Assembly: GCA_002296885.1 (NCBI GenBank)
Contig: DBIH01000131.1
Location: 1 to 9,502 of the forward strand
Reading direction: 5' to 3'
DNA from: Flavobacterium sp. UBA807
Lineage (GTDB): Bacteria > Bacteroidota > Bacteroidia > Flavobacteriales > Flavobacteriaceae
Length of the DNA stretch: 9,502 nucleotides
Translations under genes and position numbers: made by a program
Shown: positions 1-5,795 of the stretch, in pieces
Layout: each line of letters opens with the position of its first letter
Position numbering within the stretch: the stretch's first letter is position 1
Notes under the pieces: generated by a model
Database searches by the model: none
What the model saw: only the letters and a program-made list of their open reading frames with translations
What the model was told of the DNA's origin: nothing

Positions 1-446
1 TCACAGCCTTCGGCAATTTTAAGATATGCATAATTCTTCGGGGTAGTAGTTAGGCGTTCTCCAAGTAATTCGTGCTTGTAGTCAGCACCAAGTGCTTTTA
101 GCAAAAGAGGTAATTCGGTTGTACCGAAATATTGATCCACATTAGGGATTTCTTTTTCTAAATCAGGGCGGTATCTTTCGGATAAGCATCCGGTAACGAA
201 AACTTTATCAACTAAACCTTTGTCTTTTTTATCAGCATATTCAAGAATTGTATTTACCGATTCAGCTTTTGCATTATCAATAAATCCACAGGTATTTATC
301 ACTACAATATTACCTTCCTGTTCATGCACTACATCTTTGCCACTTGCTTTGAGTTGTCCCATCAAAACCTCACTATCGTAAGTGTTTTTGGAACATCCAA
401 GCGTAATGACATTGATTTTATTTTTCTTTAGAGACTTAGTTCTCAT
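1..446 (-). CDS. rimO: RimO, ribosomal protein S12 methylthiotransferase (N-terminal part, truncated by window edge)
   Basis: Radical-SAM enzyme that adds a methylthio group to a conserved aspartate of ribosomal protein S12. The start codon is ATG at 446-444, and the frame is open to the window edge, giving 148 codons of a protein usually around 430-440 residues. The N-terminal UPF0004 (methylthiotransferase) domain is complete enough to show its three cluster-binding cysteines: C18 in LGCSKN, C53 in INTCGFIDNAK and C87 in VTGCLSER. The last full codon is a Cys in KIAEGC, the first cysteine of the radical-SAM CxxxCxxC motif; the other two, the rest of the barrel and the TRAM domain lie outside the window. 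The SKN...TCGFIDNAK pattern favours RimO over MiaB. It is the last of three minus-strand genes, but a terminator and its own -7 element separate it from the outer-membrane protein gene upstream. Confidence 0.95.
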   Translation of the reverse strand, partial: MRTKSLKKNKINVITLGCSKNTYDSEVLMGQLKASGKDVVHEQEGNIVVINTCGFIDNAKAESVNTILEYADKKDKGLVDKVFVTGCLSERYRPDLEKEIPNVDQYFGTTELPLLLKALGADYKHELLGERLTTTPKNYAYLKIAEGC

Positions 447-474
447 AGACTTAATCCGAATTATTATTGGGGTG

Positions 475-482
475 CAAAATTA
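475..482 (-). promoter_or_regulatory. rimO promoter, -7 element TAATTTTG
   Basis: Read on the minus strand this is TAATTTTG, an exact match to the Bacteroidota -7 consensus TAnnTTTG, 28 bp upstream of the rimO ATG. I see no TTG at the expected -33 distance, so only half of the promoter is supported. The implied 5' leader is about 25 nt and lacks a Shine-Dalgarno sequence, which is normal in this group. Confidence 0.6.
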
Positions 483-521
483 CACTTTTTATTCCGAATT
501 AATTCAGCTTGATGTTAAAAT

Positions 522-548
522 AAAAAACCACCTCAAAAGAAGTGGTTT
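522..548 (-). terminator. Rho-independent terminator of the outer-membrane protein gene
   Basis: AAACCACCTC (525-534) and GAAGTGGTTT (539-548) form a 10-position stem with one mismatch and an AAAA loop. On the minus strand the hairpin is followed directly by a T-run (the A-run starting at 522), as expected for intrinsic termination of the minus-strand gene ending at 572. It lies between that gene and the rimO promoter. Confidence 0.75.
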
Positions 549-571
549 AATTATTTCTATTTTATATAAAG

Positions 572-2137
572 TTAGAAGTTAATAGAATAACTTATAACAA
601 TGTTGTTGTTGTATCTGCTTATTCTTGCAGGGTCAGGCATTCCCGAAGAGATCAAAGCCTGATTCATGTTTCTGTGCTCATATGAATAAGCAAGATCCAA
701 TCTGTTTTCTCCAAAAGTATATCCAATTCCTCCCGAATAGCCTGTCAAATCACCAAAAGTTTGGTCTACTTTATATGGACTTTGATCAAAATGATAACCA
801 CCTCTTAAAGAAACTTGTTTGATTTTGTATTCACCACCAACTCTAACTTCTATTGCATTATCTAAATTAGTACTCATGTTATGATTTAAACCATTTATTC
901 CTCCATATGGATATTCGTTTTTAGGTTTAAAACGTGTAGTACTGTAATCTTTTGTAGAAACATCAATACTTAACAAGCCTTTTTTACCGAACAGATAAGC
1001 TGCACTTCCTGTCCATTTTGCCGGAGTTTGTATTTTATAAGGTGCATATACATTGGTAATTTGTGGGTCGGCAACATCAGTGAAAGTCTGGCTTCCATCT
1101 ATACTTGTCGCCTTAACATATTGTGTTAATTCGTCAGTAAAGCGATACCAGGTTGGGGATTCATAAGCTACTCCAACTCTGAATTGGGGAACAATTTTAA
1201 CTATGGCTCCAAGGTTAAAAGAAAAACCCGAACCATATGTGTGAAGCTGATTGTCAAACTCAATGCTGGAAACTTTTACAGTTGATGGGCTATCATTTTG
1301 CTCATATAAAGATGTTGTTCTAACATAGTCACTAAAATGCGCATTAAGATTCAATCCTAAAAATAAAATATCTTTATATTGTGTTGCGAAGTTTCCGGTG
1401 ATTTTACCGTTATATCCAGTTGATGTTAAATAACTTTCCTGAGCATAATGTGCTCCACCAGGGACATTACTTGTGTAAGTATTAGGAGAAGTTGAATCGA
1501 AAATGTAAGCTGTATATCCCAGGAAAGCCTGCTGCGCCTGAAAGCCACTTACATTTGGATAACTCGAATCTGGTAAAGTTCCCAGATAATCATATAATTG
1601 AAAGAAGGTTTCGCCTGGTTGGAGTGTCAGAAGTTCCAAAGGAATTCCTCCGTTAGCATTTGCCTGATTTACAAAATAGTTTCCAATAGAATTATATTGA
1701 TTGGTTCCGGCTGAAAATATGCTATTGTTTAAATTGTTTGCGTTTTCATAATTGAATGCCAAAGCAATTTTTTTCCAGTCGGTTTTACCGCTCCCTTCAT
1801 TAAAAACAAAGACAACACCAGCCTGATTCAAATCTAAAGAACTATCGGTTTCGTTCGTTCTGGTTCCGTTGTAAAGCGAACTGTTTTTAATGTTGTTGAT
1901 GCTTCCTGTTACAGTTGCATAATTGTTATTAAAAAAAAGAGAACCTGCAGGATTTTGATTCATGGCAGACAAATCACCACCAATTGCACCAAAAGCACCA
2001 CTCATACCTCTAAATCTGGCAGAACCGGTTAAATTTTCAACTGCATAACGAAGAGCATCATCGACAGTTGTTTCCTGAGCATGTATTCCCGAAAATGTTA
2101 ATCCGGCAATAATAAATGATAAATAATATTTTTTCAT
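572..2137 (-). CDS. FadL/OmpP1-like outer-membrane transport protein
   Basis: Predicted outer-membrane beta-barrel of the FadL/OmpP1/TodX superfamily, whose characterised members pass hydrophobic compounds across the outer membrane; the substrate here is unknown. It is 521 aa. Residues 1-20 form a Sec signal peptide (KK, hydrophobic stretch, cleavage likely after IHA, leaving Gln21). The mature N-terminus carries the family signature: SARFRGMSGAFGAIGGD at about 39-55, then SAMNQNPAG ending at residue 65, equivalent to the FadL N-terminal hatch region. The rest alternates polar and aromatic strands with Asn/Ser/Tyr-rich loops, and the chain ends VISYSINF with the C-terminal Phe typical of outer-membrane barrels. 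Start is ATG with MKKYY. It lies downstream of the lipoprotein gene on the same strand, with a terminator hairpin between them and another after its stop. I find no exact TAnnTTTG before it; the nearest candidate, TATTTTTTTG at 2155-2164, has two extra Ts. Family assignment is firm; transport role is inferred. Confidence 0.88.
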   Translation of the reverse strand: MKKYYLSFIIAGLTFSGIHAQETTVDDALRYAVENLTGSARFRGMSGAFGAIGGDLSAMNQNPAGSLFFNNNYATVTGSINNIKNSSLYNGTRTNETDSSLDLNQAGVVFVFNEGSGKTDWKKIALAFNYENANNLNNSIFSAGTNQYNSIGNYFVNQANANGGIPLELLTLQPGETFFQLYDYLGTLPDSSYPNVSGFQAQQAFLGYTAYIFDSTSPNTYTSNVPGGAHYAQESYLTSTGYNGKITGNFATQYKDILFLGLNLNAHFSDYVRTTSLYEQNDSPSTVKVSSIEFDNQLHTYGSGFSFNLGAIVKIVPQFRVGVAYESPTWYRFTDELTQYVKATSIDGSQTFTDVADPQITNVYAPYKIQTPAKWTGSAAYLFGKKGLLSIDVSTKDYSTTRFKPKNEYPYGGINGLNHNMSTNLDNAIEVRVGGEYKIKQVSLRGGYHFDQSPYKVDQTFGDLTGYSGGIGYTFGENRLDLAYSYEHRNMNQALISSGMPDPARISRYNNNIVISYSINF

Positions 2138-2156
2138 AGCGTTTTAATTTTTATTC

Positions 2157-2197
2157 AAAAAAATATCTATGCAACTTGTTAAAATAGCATAGATATT
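2157..2197 (-). terminator. Rho-independent terminator of the aromatic-rich lipoprotein gene
   Basis: AATATCTATGC (2162-2172) and GCATAGATATT (2187-2197) are a perfect 11-bp inverted repeat around a 14-nt loop. On the minus strand the hairpin runs straight into seven Ts (2163-2157). It sits 16 bp after the stop of the lipoprotein gene and only 20 bp before the start of the next minus-strand gene. Confidence 0.75.
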
Positions 2198-2212
2198 CGT
2201 GTTTTAATTTTA

Positions 2213-3202
2213 TTATCTTCTTCCTCCGCCGGATGATCTACCTCCTCCGCCAAATCCTCCACCACTACTTCCTCCTCCGAATGAAGAGGAACGGGTACCA
2301 CTACTATAAGACGGAATGTAAGAACGAACAGGAGATGATGACTGAGTTCTTACATCATTACTTCTTGTTGATTGAGTTGAGTAAGATCTTGTATTGTTAT
2401 CATAATTAGATGTGTTATTTCTAGTTGGATAATTATATGTAGATCTTGTGCCACTACCAAATGTATTTCTTGTACCACTGTATGTATTTCTTGTTGAAGA
2501 TGTATTAGTAAAAGTATCTCCTCTTCTTCCTCCATTCACTATATTATAGGTATTTGAGTTTCTTCCATTTCTACCACCATTAAATGCTGTATATCCTGAA
2601 GCAACTCTTCCTCTTCTACCACCATTGTAATAATAGTTGTTATAGTGATTTCCGTAATAACCATAATAACCTCCATAATATGGTCCGTAATACCCGTAAT
2701 AATATGGATAACCCCATCCCCAACCGATAGTCAGGCTTGGGCCATACCAACTATTCCAACCCCATCCCCAACCGGGGCCATACCACCAATTATTATATCC
2801 CCAATAACTTCCATACCAGTAGTTATTCCAATATCCATAACCCCAATTACTGTCATAAACATTAACAGTAACGCTCTGTGGATTACTACCCCAACCTGAG
2901 TTGTTGTTATTATAATTTTCGGTTCTCTTTATGGAATCATTACTAACAGAGGTGTACTGGTCAACATCAGTAAACGACTGAGAGTCTTTATTCAAATCGC
3001 TGAAATATTGTTGATATTTGCTACTTTGAGAATTGTCTTTATTAACAACTTCTCTTTTATTGGATTGTGAATTCCCATAAACTCCATCACTATCATAGTA
3101 AGAACTATTTTGATAAGAGCCACATGAAGAGGTCACAAAAGCGATTAACCCAAATATAGAATAGATGGGTAATCTTTTACTTGAAAAAAAATAAGTTTTC
3201 AT
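2213..3202 (-). CDS. Trp/Tyr/Gly-rich low-complexity lipoprotein of unknown function
   Basis: I cannot assign a function. It is 329 aa, with a lipoprotein signal peptide: positively charged N-terminus (KR at 9-10), hydrophobic segment 11-23 and lipidation cysteine C27 in VTSSCGS. Residues 28-115 are Ser/Asn/Asp/Tyr-rich. Residues 116-192 are extraordinary: 12 Trp and 25 Tyr in 77 positions, mostly in Gly/Asn spacers such as WGYGYWNNYWYGSYWG. Residues 193-329 change to Gly/Arg/Ser/Asn/Thr with NGGRRG motifs, a degenerate TRNTY/TRNTF/TRSTY repeat at about 237-280, and a tail ending GGGRSSGGGRR-like. No enzymatic motif is visible. Similar aromatic lipoproteins occur in flavobacteria to my recollection, with uninformative names. 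ATG start at 3202-3200. It is divergent from proS and followed by a strong terminator. A structural, adhesive or self-associating envelope role is possible but purely inferred. The reading frame is consistent with a real gene: signal peptide, own promoter and terminator. Confidence 0.85.
   Translation of the reverse strand: MKTYFFSSKRLPIYSIFGLIAFVTSSCGSYQNSSYYDSDGVYGNSQSNKREVVNKDNSQSSKYQQYFSDLNKDSQSFTDVDQYTSVSNDSIKRTENYNNNNSGWGSNPQSVTVNVYDSNWGYGYWNNYWYGSYWGYNNWWYGPGWGWGWNSWYGPSLTIGWGWGYPYYYGYYGPYYGGYYGYYGNHYNNYYYNGGRRGRVASGYTAFNGGRNGRNSNTYNIVNGGRRGDTFTNTSSTRNTYSGTRNTFGSGTRSTYNYPTRNNTSNYDNNTRSYSTQSTRSNDVRTQSSSPVRSYIPSYSSGTRSSSFGGGSSGGGFGGGGRSSGGGRR
2461..2494 (-). repeat. Direct repeat in the lipoprotein gene (13 bp, 21-bp period)
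   Basis: ATGTATTTCTTGT occurs at 2461-2473 and again at 2482-2494. On the minus strand it encodes TRNTY and TRNTF, spaced seven codons apart. Related but diverged units (TRST, PTRN, NTRS) continue at lower coordinates, so this is the best-preserved part of a degenerate coding repeat. Confidence 0.8.
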
Positions 3203-3221
3203 ATCTATAGCATTTTTATTG

Positions 3222-3249
3222 TTGAACTATACAAAAATAGTTAGTTTTG
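3222..3249 (+). promoter_or_regulatory. proS promoter (TTG -33, TAGTTTTG -7)
   Basis: TTG at 3222-3224, a 17-bp spacer, then TAGTTTTG at 3242-3249: both elements of the flavobacterial promoter at an accepted spacing. The implied start is about 5 bp downstream, leaving a leader near 50 nt before the proS ATG. It overlaps the oppositely directed lipoprotein promoter. Confidence 0.7.
3232..3239 (-). promoter_or_regulatory. Lipoprotein gene promoter, -7 element TATTTTTG
   Basis: On the minus strand this reads TATTTTTG, an exact TAnnTTTG match, 29 bp before the lipoprotein ATG, giving a leader of about 25 nt. No TTG is found at the usual -33 spacing. It lies inside the spacer of the divergent proS promoter, so the two may exclude one another. 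Confidence 0.6.
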
Positions 3250-3302
3250 CCGAACTATTTAGTTAAAATTTATCAAACAATTTTTATGCCAAAGTATTCA
3301 TT

Positions 3303-4781
3303 ATGAGTAAGAATTTAACAAAAAGAGCTGAAGATTATTCAAAATGGTATAACGAACTGGTGGTTAAGGCTGATTTAGCTGAGAATTCCGGTGTTCGAGG
3401 GTGTATGGTTATTAAACCATATGGTTATGCTATTTGGGAAAAAATGCAAGCAGAATTAGACAGGATGTTTAAAGAAACCGGACATACTAATGCTTATTTC
3501 CCTCTTTTTGTACCTAAAAGCATGTTTGAGGCGGAAGAAAAAAATGCAGAAGGCTTTGCTAAGGAATGTGCTGTTGTTACTCATTACCGATTAAAGAATG
3601 ATGAATCAAAGCCCGGGAAATTGATGGTTGATCCAAATGCCAAACTTGAAGAAGAATTAATTGTTCGTCCTACCAGTGAAGCTATTATCTGGTCTACATA
3701 TAAGAATTGGGTCCAGTCCTATAGAGATTTACCACTTTTAATAAATCAATGGGCAAATGTAGTTCGTTGGGAAATGAGAACAAGATTGTTTTTGAGAACT
3801 GCTGAATTTTTATGGCAGGAAGGCCATACAGCTCATGCCACTAAGGCAGAAGCGATAGAAGAATCTGAAACTATGATGCATGTCTATGCAGATTTTGTTG
3901 AAAATTTCATGGCAATCCCTGTGATTAAAGGTTTGAAAACAGAATCTGAAAGATTTGCAGGAGCTGAAGAAACTTATTGTATTGAAGCATTGATGCAGGA
4001 TGGTAAAGCACTTCAGGCTGGGACATCACATTTTCTTGGACAAAATTTTGCGCAGGCATTTGATGTTAAATTTGCCAATCAGGATGGGAAACAGGAGTTT
4101 GTTTGGGGAACATCTTGGGGAGTCTCTACTCGCTTAATGGGTGCGTTAGTTATGACACACTCTGATGATAACGGTTTGGTTTTGCCTCCAAACTTAGCTC
4201 CAATTCAAGTAGTGATTGTCCCAATTTTCAAAACGGATGAAGAATTCGATGCAATTTCAACTGTAGCAAATGAATTGGTTACCCAATTTAAGAAACTTCG
4301 AATTTCGGTTAAGTATGACAATAGAACTACTCAAAAACCTGGATTCAAATTTGCGGAATGGGAACTAAAAGGTGTTCCTGTTCGAATTGCTATTGGACCG
4401 AAAGACCTGGAAAACGGAACATTTGAAATTGCAAGGAGAGATACTTTAACCAAAGAAATAAAACCAAAAGATGGAATAGTGAATTATATTTCGGATCTAT
4501 TAGAACAAATTCAAAATGACTTATTCAATCGAGCATTAGATTTTAGAAATACTCATATTACCGAAGTAAATTCATTTGATGAGTTTAAAGATGTTTTAGA
4601 AAATAAAACCGGATTTATATCTGCCCATTGGGATGGAACTCCAGAAACTGAAGAAAAAATAAAGGATTTAACTAAGGCAACCATTCGATGTATACCATTA
4701 AACAGGTTGGAAGAGGAGGGGAAATGTATTTTTTCTGGGAGCAAATCCACTGGTAGAGTGCTGTTTGCAAAAGCCTATTAA
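3303..4781 (+). CDS. proS: Prolyl-tRNA synthetase, archaeal/eukaryote-type (class II)
   Basis: Charges tRNA-Pro with proline. Its 492 aa is the usual length of the ProRS form that lacks the bacterial INS editing insertion. Class II catalytic core: RPTSEAIIW at 122-130 (the TSE loop), motif 2 around RWEMRTR (155-161), the QEGHTAH segment at 172-178, and motif 3 [17 protein letters not shown] at 273-289 with R277. The anticodon-binding domain begins near [12 protein letters not shown] (298-309) and the C-terminal ProRS domain covers about 385-492, ending FAKAY with the conserved terminal Tyr. In zinc-binding relatives this last domain has four cysteines; here only C463 and C475 remain, so the site is degenerate. 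ATG start ([16 protein letters not shown]) is the natural family start. No hairpin terminator follows, so read-through towards tRNA-Glu 77 bp downstream is possible. Confidence 0.97.
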   Translation: MSKNLTKRAEDYSKWYNELVVKADLAENSGVRGCMVIKPYGYAIWEKMQAELDRMFKETGHTNAYFPLFVPKSMFEAEEKNAEGFAKECAVVTHYRLKNDESKPGKLMVDPNAKLEEELIVRPTSEAIIWSTYKNWVQSYRDLPLLINQWANVVRWEMRTRLFLRTAEFLWQEGHTAHATKAEAIEESETMMHVYADFVENFMAIPVIKGLKTESERFAGAEETYCIEALMQDGKALQAGTSHFLGQNFAQAFDVKFANQDGKQEFVWGTSWGVSTRLMGALVMTHSDDNGLVLPPNLAPIQVVIVPIFKTDEEFDAISTVANELVTQFKKLRISVKYDNRTTQKPGFKFAEWELKGVPVRIAIGPKDLENGTFEIARRDTLTKEIKPKDGIVNYISDLLEQIQNDLFNRALDFRNTHITEVNSFDEFKDVLENKTGFISAHWDGTPETEEKIKDLTKATIRCIPLNRLEEEGKCIFSGSKSTGRVLFAKAY

Positions 4782-4809
4782 AAAAAATAGAAAAAAATTA
4801 TCTTGTCTC

Positions 4810-4839
4810 TTGCGAAAATAAAAAATAGTTGTATTTTTG
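4810..4839 (+). promoter_or_regulatory. tRNA-Glu promoter (TTG -33, TATTTTTG -7)
   Basis: TTG at 4810-4812, a 19-bp spacer and TATTTTTG at 4832-4839 match the flavobacterial promoter well. The -7 element ends 20 bp before the tRNA, so transcription would start about 14 nt upstream of the mature 5' end. It may also serve rpsT. Confidence 0.75.
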
Positions 4840-4858
4840 CATCCGCATTGAGAAAGAT

Positions 4859-4930
4859 GGCCCGTTCGTCTATCGGTTAGGACGCCAGGTTTTCATCCTG
4901 GTAAGAGGGGTTCGATTCCCCTACGGGCTA
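4859..4930 (+). tRNA. tRNA-Glu (anticodon TTC)
   Basis: A full cloverleaf of 72 nt. The acceptor stem pairs GGCCCGT (4859-4865) with ACGGGCT (4923-4929), the first pair being G-U, and the discriminator base is A4930. The D arm contains TCGGTTAGGAC. The anticodon stem CCAGG/CCTGG (4885-4889 and 4897-4901) encloses loop TTTTCAT with anticodon TTC at 4892-4894. The T arm is GGGG-TTCGATT-CCCC. The 3' CCA is not encoded (CAA follows), so it must be added by the CCA-adding enzyme. It lies between proS and rpsT. Confidence 0.97.
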
Positions 4931-4953
4931 CAAATTAGTTGTAAATTAGTTTT

Positions 4954-4991
4954 ATAAAACAAGAATTCAGTGTCTCGGATTTTTGTTTTAT
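4954..4991 (+). terminator. Long hairpin after tRNA-Glu; possible terminator or rpsT leader element
   Basis: ATAAAACAAGAAT (4954-4966) pairs over 13 positions with ATTTTTGTTTTAT (4979-4991), including one G-U pair, around a 12-nt loop. The 3' arm is U-rich but no further T-run follows, so this could be a tRNA terminator, a processing signal or a structure in an rpsT leader. Pairing is clear; role is uncertain. Confidence 0.5.
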
Positions 4992-5078
4992 TAGTTAAAA
5001 CCAAAGTGATTTTTTTAATTGTGGGAGGTTTTTCTTTTTTAACTAGTATTTTATTAATTACAATTAAATTAAAAGAAA

Positions 5079-5330
5079 ATGGCAAATCATAAGTCAGCTT
5101 TAAAAAGAATTAGAAGCAACGAAAAGAAAAGAGTATTAAACAGGTATCAACACAAAACTACTCGTAATGCTATCAAAGCATTAAGAATGTCTACTGATAA
5201 GTCTGATGCTTCTGCAAAATTATCTGCTGTTGTTTCTATGATCGATAAATTAGCAAAGAAAAATATTATCCATGATAATAAAGCAGCTAACTTGAAATCT
5301 AAGTTAACTAAACATGTTTCAAAACTGTAA
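5079..5330 (+). CDS. rpsT: 30S ribosomal protein S20
   Basis: Small-subunit protein that binds 16S rRNA early in 30S assembly. It is 83 aa, the normal size for the family. It has the characteristic opening MANHKSALKRIRSNEKKR and a highly basic helical composition, including the conserved HKTTRNAIKAL stretch at about 25-35 and LAKKNIIHDNKAANLKSKL near the end. Start is ATG in an A-rich context without Shine-Dalgarno. No TAnnTTTG promoter is visible in the 148 bp between it and tRNA-Glu, so it may depend on upstream transcription or on a divergent promoter type. A hairpin terminator follows its stop by about 20 bp. S20 represses its own translation in Escherichia coli; nothing here proves the same control. 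Confidence 0.97.
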   Translation: MANHKSALKRIRSNEKKRVLNRYQHKTTRNAIKALRMSTDKSDASAKLSAVVSMIDKLAKKNIIHDNKAANLKSKLTKHVSKL

Positions 5331-5350
5331 TTGAAACTTACTTAATATAA

Positions 5351-5379
5351 AAAGAGCACTCAATTTGAGTGCTTTTTTT
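5351..5379. terminator. Bidirectional rho-independent terminator (rpsT / response regulator)
   Basis: AGCACTC (5355-5361) and GAGTGCT (5367-5373) form a 7-bp stem with a 5-nt loop, extended outward by A-T pairs. The plus strand continues as a run of Ts to 5379, and the minus strand as CTTTTTATATT. The hairpin therefore serves both convergent transcripts, ending 20-50 bp after rpsT and immediately after the response-regulator stop. Confidence 0.85.
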
Positions 5380-5381
5380 AT

Positions 5382-5792
5382 TTATGAAAATTGTGGTTTC
5401 AAATTCTCAAGCATTTCTTTAGTTACCGGTTTTGACAAAAAACCAACAACCGGATAAGTTTTGGATCTGTTGATATCATATGGGTCGATGGAAGACGACA
5501 GCACAATAAATCTTGTTGAAACAAATACATTCTGATATCCTTTACTAATAAAGCTTTCTAAGAACTCCCATCCGTCCATTACCGGCATGTTCAAATCCAA
5601 TAGCACTAATTTAGGATATGAGATTGAATCATTGGTTTTTATTTCTTCACATAACATGTCAAAATATTGAATGGCTTCCTGACCATTTTCTGCGGTTAAA
5701 ATTTCTTTGGCAAATTCAACCTTCTCAACAACTTTTCTACAAAGCATGAGTGTAATTGGGTCGTCATCTACGCAAAGTATTTTATCTAACAT
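5382..5792 (-). CDS. Single-domain response regulator (REC only)
   Basis: Cytoplasmic phosphoreceiver of a two-component system. At 136 aa it consists of a REC domain alone with no output domain. Key residues are all present: acidic pair D9/D10 in CVDDDP, phosphoacceptor D66 in LVLLDLNMPVMDGWEFL, the Ser switch at about S99 in VLSSSID, and K121 in FLSKPVT. The roughly 20-residue segment between helix 2 and strand 3 with LNMPVMDGWEFL resembles the Rcp1-like receivers common in Bacteroidota. ATG start lies 3 bp after the kinase stop, so the two are almost certainly co-transcribed, and the kinase is the likely phosphodonor. With no DNA-binding part it should act by protein interaction or as a relay; its target is not in the window. 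Confidence 0.93.
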   Translation of the reverse strand: MLDKILCVDDDPITLMLCRKVVEKVEFAKEILTAENGQEAIQYFDMLCEEIKTNDSISYPKLVLLDLNMPVMDGWEFLESFISKGYQNVFVSTRFIVLSSSIDPYDINRSKTYPVVGFLSKPVTKEMLENLKPQFS

Positions 5793-5795
5793 TTT

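Noticed and set aside
382..582. 66-codon plus-strand reading frame
   Set aside because: It overlaps the rimO start, its promoter and the terminator of the neighbouring gene; the translation shows no family features.
2350..2535. 61-codon minus-strand frame in the lipoprotein gene
   Set aside because: A frame-shifted reading of the repetitive tail with no start signal or recognisable features.
2645..2899. 84-codon plus-strand Ile/Thr/Pro-rich frame inside the lipoprotein gene
   Set aside because: It is the antisense reading of the Tyr/Trp/Gly-rich segment; its composition follows directly from those codons.
5021..5028. GTGGGAGG as a Shine-Dalgarno sequence for rpsT
   Set aside because: It lies about 50 bp before the ATG, too far for ribosome binding, and this group seldom uses such sequences.
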